Below are positions 48,915-60,049 of a stretch of 64,000 nt of DNA, piece by piece. The position numbers were made by a program, and so were the translations under genes. Origin of the DNA: Acanthacorydalis orientalis (Eukaryota; Arthropoda; Insecta; Megaloptera; Corydalidae); NCBI GenBank assembly GCA_034766995.1, contig CM068315.1, forward strand, positions 43,381,318 to 43,445,317, in the 5' to 3' direction. The stretch's first letter is position 1. The number at the start of each line of letters is the position of its first letter. The notes under the pieces are model-generated. The model ran no database searches. It was not told the DNA's origin and was given only the letters and a program-made list of their open reading frames with translations.

Positions 48915-49935
48915 ACATTTAAGGTGCTGGACATCTCACCGTCAAAGAAGATTTCTAAGAGATTTGCTACAAAAACCAACTATACGCAATTTTGTTTTTT
49001 TTTTAATTATTTTGTGACCTCAAAAATAGATGTTCAATAAAATGCAGAAAACCCCATAAAATTGTCTTTTATCTTTTCTCTAGAATAAAATTCCGAAAAA
49101 TTATCCTTTTTCGAGCTATTTAAATCGGAAACTCCTCTTAAACATTTTTTTATCAGAAGAAAACGTTTGTAGAGCGAATGAAAATGCATTTATTAAAGCA
49201 AACCTGTCAAACCGCAATACCAAAATATATTTTAATTAAATTTCATTACTAAAAATGGTACTTTTCTTAAATACGAGTGCAAGCAATCAATTTAAAAGTT
49301 GTCTCGTCCATTTGGTTTTATTACCTTTTATTTTTGATTAAAAATACAACAATTTTATATTCTTTTATCGTGAAACATGTTTGTAAATAAACGTTTTCAT
49401 TTCGAAAACGTTAATTCAATATTAAAATGACTTGAGCTCGACGAACTCTAGACTTAATTGTGAGATGTTATATTTCTAATTTAGTATCCTGCTCGTTTCT
49501 TCAAGTGACGCCCTGTTTAGATCTCATGACTTGTGTACTGTATCTGCATACAAATTCATATTAATGGACTAAATGTGGCATAATTGTATGGTAGGATTCT
49601 GTAATTAGAACTCGATCTGAATTATATATTATCGTGCAGGAGATATACAGTGTCTATTAATCTATCGTTGCTCCAATTAACTGGTTACGTTAGATCTACC
49701 AAATGCCATAAATCAGTTCGAATCGAGTTATAAAAAACTCATTACATGATCCTCTGATAAAACCTGAATACGAAACTGAATTTTTCAACGAAGATTCCTC
49801 TGAACGAAATTTGCAATAAATAACAATATATCTACTTTAATTCAGAGATAACAATTTCGATGTACATATTATTAATGTCAGCATATATTCACTGGGTGAT
49901 TTTTTTTTTACATGATTCGATGACGTCATATATAT

Positions 49936-49985
<50 letters not shown>

Positions 49986-50650
49986 GTTTATATATTGAAT
50001 ATAAAAACCTTGTTTTTACGAGGTTCGCTTATATGGTTGAAACGTGTTGTATTTTTTTATTATAGACCTATTGTTGTGTATACTTTCTTCTCTTTTTGCA
50101 TGCAAAACAATATTTATATTACTTTGAAAGCCATTCGATATTATACATTTACGTCTTCTGATAACGAAGATGAGTTCGCTACGTAAATAGGAAATGATAA
50201 AAAACAAGTATGTAAGAAAATGTGAAAATAAGAAACGGAATGAATGTTCATATAATGTAGGATAAACTTGTATAAAACTACTGTACTTAAACTTGCGGAA
50301 TTGAAATTGTACTGCAGTATTAGACACTGCGTACTATTGTATACAAGTTTAGATATACATTTTTTTGCTTGGCATGTTTATTTTGTATTGGATTTTTTTT
50401 CAAAAAATATTTTTATTAAATTATAAACTACAACAAGGCTGAATATCTAGCCTGATATTAAATTCTCGTACAACAGAGTCGTGCCAATTTATCTATTTAT
50501 TAATTTGCGGTATCGACTACTTTGATATAGATTTAATTTATTTTTTTCCTTTGTGGTTCTAACAATACATTCAGTAGTTTAGTAGTAAATATCATAACGG
50601 AAATTTATTTGAATCATCAAACTATTCCATATATATACAGAGAGGTTCCA
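48915..50650. other. AT-rich DNA with a TA tract
   Basis: (TA)n at 49939-49978. Two opposite-strand ORFs of about 105 codons at 49860-50327 overlap and show no recognisable domain. A modest GC rise occurs at 49430-49700. Confidence 0.4.
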
Positions 50651-50656
50651 TATATT

Positions 50657-50671
50657 ATCTCTCTCTCTCTC

Positions 50672-50704
<33 letters not shown>

Positions 50705-50705
50705 G
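50657..50705. repeat. (TC)n(TA)n(GA)n palindromic microsatellite
   Basis: A CT run, a TA core and a GA run form one almost perfect inverted repeat of about 48 bases that could extrude as a cruciform. It ends about 20 bases before the TTAA of the piggyBac-like element. Confidence 0.95.
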
Positions 50706-50729
50706 TCAAAAAATGTATTCACACCTTAA

Positions 50730-51617
50730 CACGTTAAGTGCCGTTAAGCTCACTTCGTATGGCTTTTTTCACGCCACCCGAAACCATCAACTTGAGCGAT
50801 ATGTTGGAAAAATCGTTAAAATATAAAATACAACACCTACCAATGTGATAATGTCTCTTTGTCAAGATTTATTGAATAAGGAACACATTTTGTACACTAA
50901 CAATTGGTACACTAGTTTAGACTCAGCAAATAAATTATTAGAAAAAAACACACATTTAGTTGGCACTTTATGTTCGAATCGTCAGAGTAATCCTTATGAA
51001 GTATTATCAAAGAAATTGAATCGGGGCGAGATTATGGTGAGACAATCAAAAAGGAATAAATATTTTAAATGGAGAGATAAGAGAGATATCTTATTACTTT
51101 CAACAAAACATTCAGTAGAGATGGTGACTGTTGGAAAGAGACCAAATTATTTCTTGAAACCAAAGATAATTGTAGATTATAATGTAAGCGAAGCAGTAAT
51201 CGATATATTTGATCAGATGAATGCGTATAATAATCCGCTATGCAAGTTGATAAAGTGGTATATAAAGCTTTTGAGCTTTTACTGAACACTTCTGTTCTCA
51301 ATGCACATATTTTATTTAAAAACATGGCCAAAAAAATATATCCATTACGGAATTTCGAAGGAAATTGTGCCTTCACCTTACGGACTACCAGGATGAAGGA
51401 ATCACAAGCAGCGGTGTTATAAATAAACAACAAAAATCCTATTACCGATTACAAGAAAAAGATGGAAAGGTATCTGAATTTAAAAAGGATTGTAATAATA
51501 ATTAATAATATTGGGTTATTATTTATTAAATTTTACATTATCCGTCACAGGTGACAGACTCGGATAGAACGGAAAGCCTACTGTCGATCGCCGGTGATCG
51601 ACGTGGCGCTTAACGTG
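50730..51617 (+). mobile_element. Internally deleted piggyBac-like element
   Basis: An 888 bp element between TTAA sites at 50726-50729 and 51618-51621. The termini are CACGTTAAGTGCC and, inverted, CACGTTAAGCGCC. GTCGATCGCCGGTGATCGAC lies just inside the right end. It encodes only the C-terminal half of the transposase (see 50845-51422); the N-terminal half is deleted. TTAA-specific duplication and the protein both assign it to piggyBac. Confidence 0.95.
50845..51422 (+). pseudogene. piggyBac-like transposase, C-terminal half, catalytically dead
   Basis: The relic covers the second half of the DDE_Tnp_1_7 domain: EHILYTNNWYTSLDSANKLL, LVGTLCSNRQ, KKLNRGEIMVRQS, KWRDKRDILLLSTKHS and AVIDIFDQMNAYNN, then KWYIKL. 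A one-base frameshift near 51265 shifts the continuation FELLLNTSVLNAHILFKN into another frame. In this family the block is normally xDNWYTS with a catalytic Asp; here it is NNWYTS (AAC). The DxxD of DIFDQM is present. The first catalytic Asp and the whole N-terminus are missing, and the C-terminal Cys-rich zinc-binding region is unrecognisable. It cannot be active. The minus-strand 122-codon frame is a shadow. Confidence 0.9.
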
Positions 51618-51639
51618 TTAATAGAGGTTATCTATAGAC

Positions 51640-52370
51640 TTTCTTCATTGTTGAATCGAATTACGGCGGTAATGTATAGTAGAATGTTCTCTCAAAAGAA
51701 TCACACGAATGATAGGACCACCGTGCTACCAGAAAGACAGTCAAACAAATTGGCAGAGGCACGGTTATTGTGCGAGTAACGCAAGACAGTTTTGAAGTGG
51801 TATTTTAAACTTGAGAATGTGTGCGAAGTACAACGACAATGGCGGCGTGAGTTTGCAATAGGAACTCCAACACACTTGACAATTGCACACATTCATGATG
51901 AATTTGAAACCGATGGTATCGTTTGTGATATACACAAGCAAAAATCTGGGAGGTCTCTTACAGTAACAAGTTCTGCTTCTTCGGCTATATTATTGGAACA
52001 GTTTACACCCTCATCGAAAAAGCTTGTCAAACAATATATATATGTGACAGGAGTTAGCAGATAAAGCTTACACCGCATTCTGAAAAGAGCAAAATGGAAA
52101 GTTTACATCCCAGGATTGTTTCATTCCATGAATGAAGACGACCCTGATCGAAGAATGCAGTATTGTGAGTGGGTAGAGGTTAAAATGTCGTGCGCAGCAG
52201 TCACAGTGGGAACTTTGGCCAACGTTGCTCATGCAGTAGTTCGCCGAAATCAGAAGTGTTTGAACGCTAATGGTGGCCACTTTGAGCAACTGTTGTGATT
52301 GTAAAAGTCAAATATTACTCACATCCATCTCTTAATGTCTATATAATTTTAGTAATAAAGCTTTTAAGCA
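51640..52370 (+). mobile_element. Internally deleted DUF4817-type DDE transposon
   Basis: A non-autonomous copy of an insect Tc1/mariner-superfamily transposon, recognised from its transposase remnant at 51684-52298. The right part includes GGGCCCCGCTAGATCC at about 52391. Exact termini are not resolved. It begins immediately downstream of the piggyBac-like element's TTAA. Confidence 0.7.
51684..52298 (+). pseudogene. Transposase with HTH and C-terminus but no catalytic core
   Basis: One reading frame runs from ATG 51684 (or 51672) to TGA 52296-52298, broken only by TAA at 51777 and 52062. It contains VLKWYFKLENVCEVQRQWRR (a DUF4817-type helix-turn-helix, about residues 34-53), RLTVTSSASSAILLEQF-like linker sequence, [20 protein letters not shown] (second helix-turn-helix) and [16 protein letters not shown]. 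It then jumps directly to ETLANV-like [16 protein letters not shown] and GGHFEQLL, the family C-terminus. The intervening 200 or so residues holding the DDE triad are missing, yet the frame is preserved across the junction. With two stops it is a pseudogene, but before them it would have encoded a DNA-binding protein without a nuclease. Confidence 0.85.
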
Positions 52371-52379
52371 GAAGTGTTA

Positions 52380-52619
52380 TACATTTATTTGGGCCCCGCT
52401 AGATCCAATAATTAAAAAAAACGCTATTTAAAAATGTGGATATTTTATATTTTTTTCACCTTTGAAATCTAATAAAAAAAAATATTTTAAAATTTTAATA
52501 TACACAAAAAGCATTTTAAAATATTTATAAGCCAATAGAATAGATGACCAGTGAATAAAAATTAAGTTATTTAACATGAACCATACTTTGTGTTCTTATT
52601 TACACACACATACTATCTA

Positions 52620-52698
<79 letters not shown>

Positions 52699-53140
52699 TT
52701 AGATGTTAAATCAGAAACTTTAATGAAAAATTTCCTGATATTATTACTTTCTCTGTGTAAACATATATTTTATTCTGACTATTCTCACAATCGTTACTGC
52801 AACGTTGAAATATTTACTTTTCTATTTCCTGTAAATGTATCACGTTAATTTAATGACAAATTGTCGGAAGTTCCGGAAATGCATTATATATAATATATTA
52901 CTGAAAACTGTCATATGTTTGTAACACAAAACAGTTTAATATTAGTTTCGAGTTTTATAACATTTGTTTCATAAAATTCTCTCTAAACTTTCTATGAATA
53001 TACTAATTAAATACTAGTCATTATATTATATTTGAGTAGATGTGCAATTCATAAAGTGGTTTTAATAAAATGATTCTTTGCTTCGTTAGTTTCATGTCTG
53101 TAACTATTACTGAATTTTTCAAATTTTGTATACATGCACA

Positions 53141-53207
<67 letters not shown>

Positions 53208-53280
53208 TACAGGTTTTTGAATGAACTTTGTCTAATTTTGTTTTACTGCCATATTTGTTGTGTAGCTGTTAGTTGTAATT
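52380..53280. other. AT-rich DNA with TA tracts
   Basis: (TA)n at 52625-52697 (two tracts joined by TATAATATAT) and at 53141-53202. The 61- and 74-codon frames come from the second tract. Nothing else recognised. Confidence 0.6.
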
Positions 53281-53293
53281 TGATAGTGGTGTA

Positions 53294-54007
53294 GTTTGGA
53301 CATAGGCAATTCATTATGGAAAGATTAACGCTGACAAAAATAATGCAATAAGATCTTATAGCTCAATATTGACGACCTCATTTTTTTTGAAAATTTAACC
53401 CTAATTAACGAAGCTCATTTTGACATATGTGAGTATGTCAACAAACAAAATAGTCGTTATTGAGGATTGAAAAACCCAAAACTACTCCATGGCGACTTCT
53501 TCACTCTCACAGAGTGACTGTTTGTTGTGCAATTTGGACTAGTGGTATCATTTGACCGAGTTTTTTTTTGAAAATGGTGTTACTATCGCTAATGCACGAT
53601 ATCGTGCGATGCTGCAAAACTTCTTTGTGCCTGAAATTAATGAACAAAGTCTACAGAAGATCTAGTTTCAACAGGATGGTACAACAGCGCACAATTTCAA
53701 GCGACAATACAAATTTTGCATCATGCATTTCCTGACCGAATAATTTCAAAATTTGGTCACATCGATTGACCACCTCGTACAACTGATTTTACTGTCACAG
53801 ATTTTTTGTTTGGAGCTACTTAAAGGAAATGGTCTAAGCTAACAAGCAAGTAACAATTTAACAGCTTAAGGGCAATATTCAATATGAAATCGCTCAAATA
53901 CCACCAGAAATAAGCGGAAAAATCATGAAAAATATAAAGTTGCTACACCTTATTACTCTATTCCCTAGAGAGTTAAACACTCCATAATGAATTTCCTATG
54001 TCCGAAC
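53294..54007 (+). mobile_element. DDE transposon relic with intact inverted ends
   Basis: A 714 bp element. Left terminus GTTTGGACATAGGCAATTCA and inverted right terminus GTTCGGACATAGGAAATTCA, both extending to ATTATGGA, with TA on both sides (53292-53293 and 54008-54009). Inside is a degraded Tc1/mariner-superfamily transposase: NEAHFDICEYVNKQNSRYWG (the first catalytic Asp is now Asn), FFENGVTIANARYRAMLQNF and FQQDGTTAHNF (second catalytic Asp, 53675-53677), followed by a degraded third block. The N-terminal DNA-binding domain is deleted. It belongs to the same broad family as 51640-52370. Confidence 0.9.
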
Positions 54008-54116
54008 TATACTATTGTCAAATTACAATTGACACCTACACAATGAACAAACATAGCGGAAAAACAAAATCGGGCGAACTTAATTCAAACTCTCTCTCTC
54101 AACTCTCAAACTCTCT

Positions 54117-54163
54117 GTATATATATATATATATTTATATGTATATATATATATATGGATATG

Positions 54164-54198
<35 letters not shown>

Positions 54199-54200
54199 TT
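54117..54200. repeat. (TC)n/(TA)n/(TG)n microsatellite
   Basis: Begins with CTCTCT-rich DNA and ends in a TG run. Confidence 0.95.
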
Positions 54201-56415
54201 AATACATCTGTTAGTTATATAAACGAGAGAGGTTCAAAAGGAAACAAGAAAAAGCTCAATGTTCAGTGTTGTTTAGCTACTCTAAATATCGTTAAATTGA
54301 AAAATACAAATATCTCTAAAATTAATAATAAAAATGTCATTGTTATCCCTTTTTATATTTTTTATCAGACATCATATTTAAGTATCAAATGCCATATAAC
54401 GCTGATCAGTTGTTAATATTAAATTTCTTGCTAACGAAATTGTCTTCCTTCTATCATTTAAATTAGACGTTGAACTCAATTTAATATATAATTTTATAGA
54501 ATGACAATAGCGAGTAATCAGTGATCTTCATGCTCGAATGTCTATAATTTTCTCACTCCAGATAATGTGTCAAAAAACGATAACTAAAATGTGTAAAAAT
54601 GACCATGGAAGCTCTAAGTAATTTGAAATAATGAAATAAAAATATATTAAAATTTTAAATAAGTAAACGTTATGAAATGTCTATCAGGTCGTTGATTTTT
54701 CATTTGAAATTAACAAAAATGATCGATTGTAATATTTATTAAATACCGAACATAACATTTTCAATAAAATCATAAATTATGTTTTCTATAAATATAGTGT
54801 ATTTTTTGAAACAAAAAAAAAACACTTTATGTATCCAGTAATTTATAAATTTCTACAAAACAATGGATTCGTTTTAAATTAAAAATACTTTTTAAATTTA
54901 TGTTTATGATATAACACAATATAAATTCTTCGAATAAAAGATTAATTATTTTTTGTTAAACTTTTCTTAAAAAAAGGTATATATTTATGTAATGAATTAC
55001 GAACGAAACATTTCATTTCAATACAATGTTCGTATTCTATACGATTTTTCAGAAACTCTGAAAACATTTAAACATTTTTAAAAGGGAAATAATTTAATTG
55101 TAAATATTTTAAATTTGAATACAAGTAGTACCGAATCAACAGTACGAATATTTTCTTCTGTATTCTTATGTATACACAAAACACTAAACAAGACGAAGTT
55201 TACAGTTTAACCCGCATGGGGATGAACTTGTCGGTGTTTCCGACTGAAAGCAGTTAGTCACGATGGTATGAGTGAGTTATCGCCAACCATCAGTATTACA
55301 GTCTCATTCCCTGGGAAAACGGAACTAAGAATTTTTTTGCAACATTGCTTAAACCCTTTTAATAATAAATTAGTAACGACATAACCTCAAACTTGGTGTA
55401 CAAGAAGTTTCAGTTCAGTGAGGCAAGCTGTCAAATAAGCACTTAAAAATTAAAACTGTCAGTTGTGGAGAGCGAAACAGAGATAGATAGTGTAAGGGAA
55501 AAAAATGGAAAAAAAGTTATGACAGCAAAGACATGGAGATGCTAATTTTTTGCTGAAACCGTAATTTTTGCGCAGGAAAAAGTGTACGGCTGAAAGTTTA
55601 AAAAGGTCGCTCGCTAGTTTGTATATTACATATTTTGTAAATCAACGATGACACGTTGTACGAAAGATACTCAGTATTCATACATACATACACACGCATA
55701 TATATATATATATATATATGTATGTGTATAATAAATTTATATATACCCGTGACCTGGTTAATCTAAAATACAAACATACAAAATTAAAGCAGACAATTTG
55801 ACCTAGGTACACATTATTATTTCATAGTTTAACTTTGAACCGTTTTTGAATTATCTTTCATTTCATGTACAAAAAATATTCATACAGATTGTTTAATATA
55901 TATATATATATATATACAATACAAAAAAGTACCAGATAGCATCCAAGAGACAAAGTAGAAATGCATTGATAATGAGTGGAGAAAAGATAAATTATTAACA
56001 TATACAAAATTAAGAAATAACTATTTATTAAATATTAATTTTAGGAAAGAAACTGTCTCTACAAAATAATTTATTAAATATTTACTTTTATTCAATTTAT
56101 TAATTGTTATATTTGTCGCCTAGCGAATTCAGTTAGAGTAATACATATTTTTTTACATTATTACGTTTTTTTTTTTCATTTCAGTGTGAATATATCAATT
56201 TTTTTCAAGTAGAACATGTAAAAAATATACTAAAGAGTAAATATTTTGAATAGTTCTAATTTTTTCAAATCAATATCACTTTTATTTATTTTAATTACCA
56301 TTTTTTTAATAGAATTTTAATTTAAATGTTGGATATACTTAACATACATGTTGTAAATATAATCTTATGTTATCCATAGATAAAATATAGGTAAATATAT
56401 ATAATCATATATATT

Positions 56416-56455
<40 letters not shown>

Positions 56456-57060
56456 ATTATCTTGATTTAGGATATAATATTTTTCAAGAAAGATAAAGTA
56501 ATTCGAAAAAGAAATAATGCAGTCAATAAAGAAATGTATGTATATCAAAATATGCTTATTTCTTTAATAGAGTTTTCAGTTAATGTATTTTTGGGAAATA
56601 TCCAATAATAGTACATATTTTAATAATCAATTCATTTAAAAAATGTATATTTAAATCATGAAGTAATTTTTATACAAGAAAGTAAAGAAATTTTAAAGTT
56701 TTCTTGAATATTTACAGTAATAGAGAAATTATTGAATATATAAAGTAACTGTATACGGTTGTTTAAATTTCCAATAGCATCTCTATTATCGAGAGGATTA
56801 TTTTTTGGGCTTAAATAAGTAATTTTTATACGTACAGTAACATCAGCACCTACATGAAACGTGTAATAGTAGCACCACGAAGGTCTACATATGTTTAACC
56901 TTAATCCCGTTTCTAAACAACTGTTTAGGGAATATCACGAAATTGATTAAAATATTCATATTTGAACAAGCGCTCTACGCCTACCTATTCATACGTACAG
57001 TCAAAACCATAACAGCTGATTTAACATCTCCTTGAAACCATGTAAAAGTTTTCCGTGTTT
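54201..57060. other. AT-rich DNA, nothing firmly recognised
   Basis: (TA)n tracts at 55695-55718, 55895-55917 and 56416-56451. A less AT-rich patch at 55205-55320 begins TTAACCCGCATGGGG, like a DNA-transposon end, but no partner end was found. No gene. Confidence 0.4.
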
Positions 57061-57100
57061 GCCGACATTATAGACCAAATCAGCACACCACCGACCATTG

Positions 57101-57258
57101 TCGTGTTAGTGTAGTGTTTGCCACGCCATTTAAGGGTCGTCGGTTCGATCACTAATTTAAATATTCAGTACGCGCATGGTTTGCTACGGAAAGTTTGTCC
57201 TGCGGCAGTAGTGTTGAGCCTCTGAGGCCAAACGTACGAACCGACCGACCGACCGACC
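57101..57258 (+). mobile_element. tRNA-derived SINE
   Basis: The head has a pol III A box (TAGTGTAGTGT, 57107-57117) and B box (GGTTCGATC, 57142-57150) at tRNA-like spacing. An unrelated body of about 80 bases and a (GACC)n tail at 57240-57258 follow. This is the standard SINE layout. The acceptor stem does not pair, so it is not a functional tRNA gene. Target duplications are not clear. Transcription would be by RNA polymerase III and mobility would depend on a partner LINE. Confidence 0.7.
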
Positions 57259-57354
57259 AATCAGCCATCCTACACGTACGGTAACGATGTATTTCACGAC
57301 GGGATAAAAGAGTCGTTTAACATTCAATCACATTGAAACATAAATATTTATGTT

Positions 57355-57531
57355 TTATTCTACAAGCACGGAAAGTTTTATAAATGAAGCATTTTCAATT
57401 TGAAATTCTTTTAAGAGCGATTTGAAAATATCATCTAAAAAATCATCATCCGAACTTTGTAATATTGTGAACACTGCACATACATTTTTGAGTATGTATC
57501 GGTGTAAACGACGATGTTCTATTAACGACAT
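57355..57531 (-). CDS. Possible small ORF of 58 codons, unknown
   Basis: From ATG (57529-57531) to TAA (57355-57357). It starts MSLIEHRRLHRYILKN and contains LQSSDDDFLDDIFKSLLKEF, an acidic amphipathic-looking stretch. An AATAAA signal overlaps the stop codon on the same strand. Codon use is AT-rich like the background. It may be the first exon of a transposon gene or a chance frame; no family recognised. Confidence 0.2.
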   Translation of the reverse strand: MSLIEHRRLHRYILKNVCAVFTILQSSDDDFLDDIFKSLLKEFQIENASFIKLSVLVE

Positions 57532-57886
57532 TTAATAAATATTTTATGTTATACTAATGTGTATTTTATGTTATATACTACATTTTGATTGATTATAACA
57601 TTACATCGATATTTTCTCAATAACTGTTCAAACGGGAAACATTCGACCACAACATTTAATTAAAATATGAAAAAGTTTGCGTGTTGAAGTTAATTAAATT
57701 ATAATTATACATTTACATACACATCAATATTCACATACGTACATACATAAATATATTTATACAATATCGAATCTTTTGCTGTAGTATAATATGTTTATTT
57801 AATTTGATTAAAATGTTGTTCATCATTTTAAATTCATGTACTTTATATATACATATATACACATAAACATACACACATCTATATAT

Positions 57887-58617
57887 CCTATATCTTGGTG
57901 TATAATGCAACCCTTAAACCCCAAAAAATTCTTCCAAAAATAGGAGTTCGTCTTATACGCCAAATGCAAAAACAGAAACTTTAAAATGACACGAAGAATT
58001 TATTGTGCTTATATGGAAATTAAATTGTTTATTGGTATATAACATAAGTTCATTGAATAATTCATTTTAAATAAAAAAAATTAAAAATAAAATACAATTT
58101 GGTATAGGTCCCAATTTTATTCGTTATCCGTGTTTAAAATTTCATGAAGCACATCCTGAGGTTCATTGTTTAAATTCTTATTGTGCAGGTCGGGATCGAA
58201 ATCTGTTGAATCAGCTTCATTTTCATCGTCATCAGTGGCCCATAAAATAGATCATCCATAGCGTTAGAGATTTTACACGTTTTTAAATGATTTGATTACA
58301 CTCTTTACTTTTTTCTTATTCCACGCTTTGATCACGAAATCATACAGTACATCAAGCAATGGCGCCCGCATGGTCCCACTGCTAATACATATTATGTCAA
58401 AACAAGGCGATTTTCCGAATTTAATTTTTGAAATTTTAAATTGAAAAATGTAATCATCTTAATTTCGATTTTGGACATAAAATTGTATTATAACATGTGA
58501 AAGAGGTGTTCAATTTGGGATAGTGTTATACGACCGATATATGATTAATGTACAAATTTTATTTTAAAATTTTAACCTTATCTTATATGTAGGTCGCCTT
58601 ATATGCCATGATATATG
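57887..58617 (-). mobile_element. pogo/CENP-B-type transposon relic
   Basis: Inverted termini: CCTATATCTTGGTGTATAAT on the left and the inverse of CCATATATCATGGCATATAA on the right. The motif TCTTATACGCC recurs subterminally. The minus strand carries a transposase C-terminal remnant (see 58125-58385). About 730 bp remain of an element that is normally over 2 kb. A TA target duplication is plausible but masked by TA-rich flanks. Confidence 0.7.
58125..58385 (-). pseudogene. pogo/CENP-B-type transposase C-terminal remnant
   Basis: The minus strand reads MRAPLLDVLYDFVIKAWNKK, then VKSVIKSFKNV, two stops, a frameshift, then TDDDENEADSTDFDPDLHN. The WxxVxxxxIxxSFKxC-like block followed by an acidic tail is typical of the end of DDE_1 (pogo/Tigger/Jerky) transposases. 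The catalytic domain and CENP-B-type DNA-binding domain are absent. Confidence 0.65.
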
Positions 58618-58619
58618 GT

Positions 58620-58965
58620 ATATATATTCGACAATATTTCAATTTATTGAAAATAATACTCTGCCTATTAGAGGGCAAAGAATAGGTTTCAATTAAGCAT
58701 ATTCTCTTAGTAAGAAAAGAATATAAATACATACTTGAAATAGCTATTTTTTTCAAATTTGATTTTTGTAATAACTGATAGTAATATTGATAAAAATGAT
58801 TTGTGTAAAGCTTGAGGTCAAATTTTAGAGAGAACATTTGACCCACGCTAAGCTCAAATTTTCCAATTTTCAAAATCAGTGTTTCAGACACAAATATTTT
58901 ACTAGAAAAAGAAGTGCAATGAGGTTAGTTTTTTTGAAAAAAATAGATTTTTGGTATATAATATG

Positions 58966-59004
<39 letters not shown>

Positions 59005-59420
59005 ATAGGTATATATATATTATAGGTAATTAACTTTTTGTGTTATAACTATCATTATTGCTGGCATAACTGTTAAAGGTTTCGTATTTTAACAGAAATT
59101 ACTGCTGACTATTTTTTTATTAATAAGAAAAATGAAATTGAAAAATATGTGAAATTTTTGAATAGAAAATCGATGAAAATTTGTAGATATTTGAAATTAA
59201 CTCCAAATATTTTCAATGTTCTTTATATTGTATTAATTCACGTGGAAACGTTTTTTTTAACAATTTTAGACAAGTAAGAGCGCTTATTAAGTTTCAGTAT
59301 TATTTTATACTTTTTGTCAAAGTTCGTTAAAAAAACCCACATTCAGTGACGTCTTTCAGTTAAATAAACTGTTTTAGTAAAAGCTTTTTTAGAGGAATAA
59401 AATGTCCCACTATTGCTTTG
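58620..59420. other. AT-rich DNA with a TA tract
   Basis: (TA)n at 58966-59030. The 102-codon minus ORF at 58583-58891 lacks recognisable features and overlaps the pogo terminus. Confidence 0.5.
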
Positions 59421-59424
59421 ACCG

Positions 59425-59690
59425 GAAATTTCATCAGATATGAACCCAATAGAAAACGTATGGGAGCTAATGAAGTGAGAAGTGGAAAAAGAGTTCATCA
59501 CCAACAATACCCAGCTAACAGGAAAAAATATTCATGTCTGGAATCATCATCCACGGATGCAAGAAACAGTACAGATACAAGGAGAATCGAAGCTTTGATG
59601 TCACCAAAGACGGCTCAACTAAATATCAAAAAAGAGTATGAAAAATCAAATTTGCTTCCTACAAACACATATATTTATACATATGACGAA
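59425..59690 (+). pseudogene. Tc1-type transposase C-terminal relic
   Basis: Read across frames: SSDMNPIENVWELMK, stop, EVEKEFITNNTQLTGK, then RRIEALMS and KDGSTKY. SPDxNPIExxW (third catalytic region) and RRIEAxxxxxGGxTKY (C-terminus) are hallmark blocks of Tc1-like transposases. The 93-codon ORF here is mostly in the wrong frame. No upstream catalytic blocks remain. Confidence 0.8.
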
Positions 59691-59699
59691 AATAATTAA

Positions 59700-59846
59700 A
59701 ATATTATTTTCGTTTCTAAAACTGCTATTTAATATTTGCCAATGTTTGAATAAACTACTTATTTTCACTTACCTATACAAAATCTATACATATTAGTAGC
59801 TTTTAGGGGCTTCATAATCTCTATTTTATCAAAAAGCAAGGTACGT

Positions 59847-59899
<53 letters not shown>

Positions 59900-60040
59900 A
59901 TTATACATTATTCTCGTTCTTGATATAATAACTGAAATCATTGTAGTACATTCAACGTGAACCTTACACAACTTTCCATAATATCTTTTAAACATTTCCG
60001 CTTATTCACTATCACTAACACTTCAATATACACATGTCCT
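59700..60040. other. AT-rich DNA with a TA tract
   Basis: (TA)n at 59850-59895. Nothing else. Confidence 0.6.
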
Positions 60041-60049
60041 TAAGTGAAG

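Noticed and set aside
49860..50327. 108- and 103-codon ORFs on opposite strands
   Set aside because: They overlap each other, one starts in a TA tract, and neither shows a known motif; the acidic C-terminus SSDNEDEF alone is not enough to call a piggyBac N-terminus.
55211..55360. TTAACCC start as another piggyBac-type element
   Set aside because: No inverted partner with TTAA was found downstream.
57101..57175. Functional tRNA gene
   Set aside because: A and B boxes are present, but the acceptor and anticodon stems do not pair, and a SINE body and tail follow.
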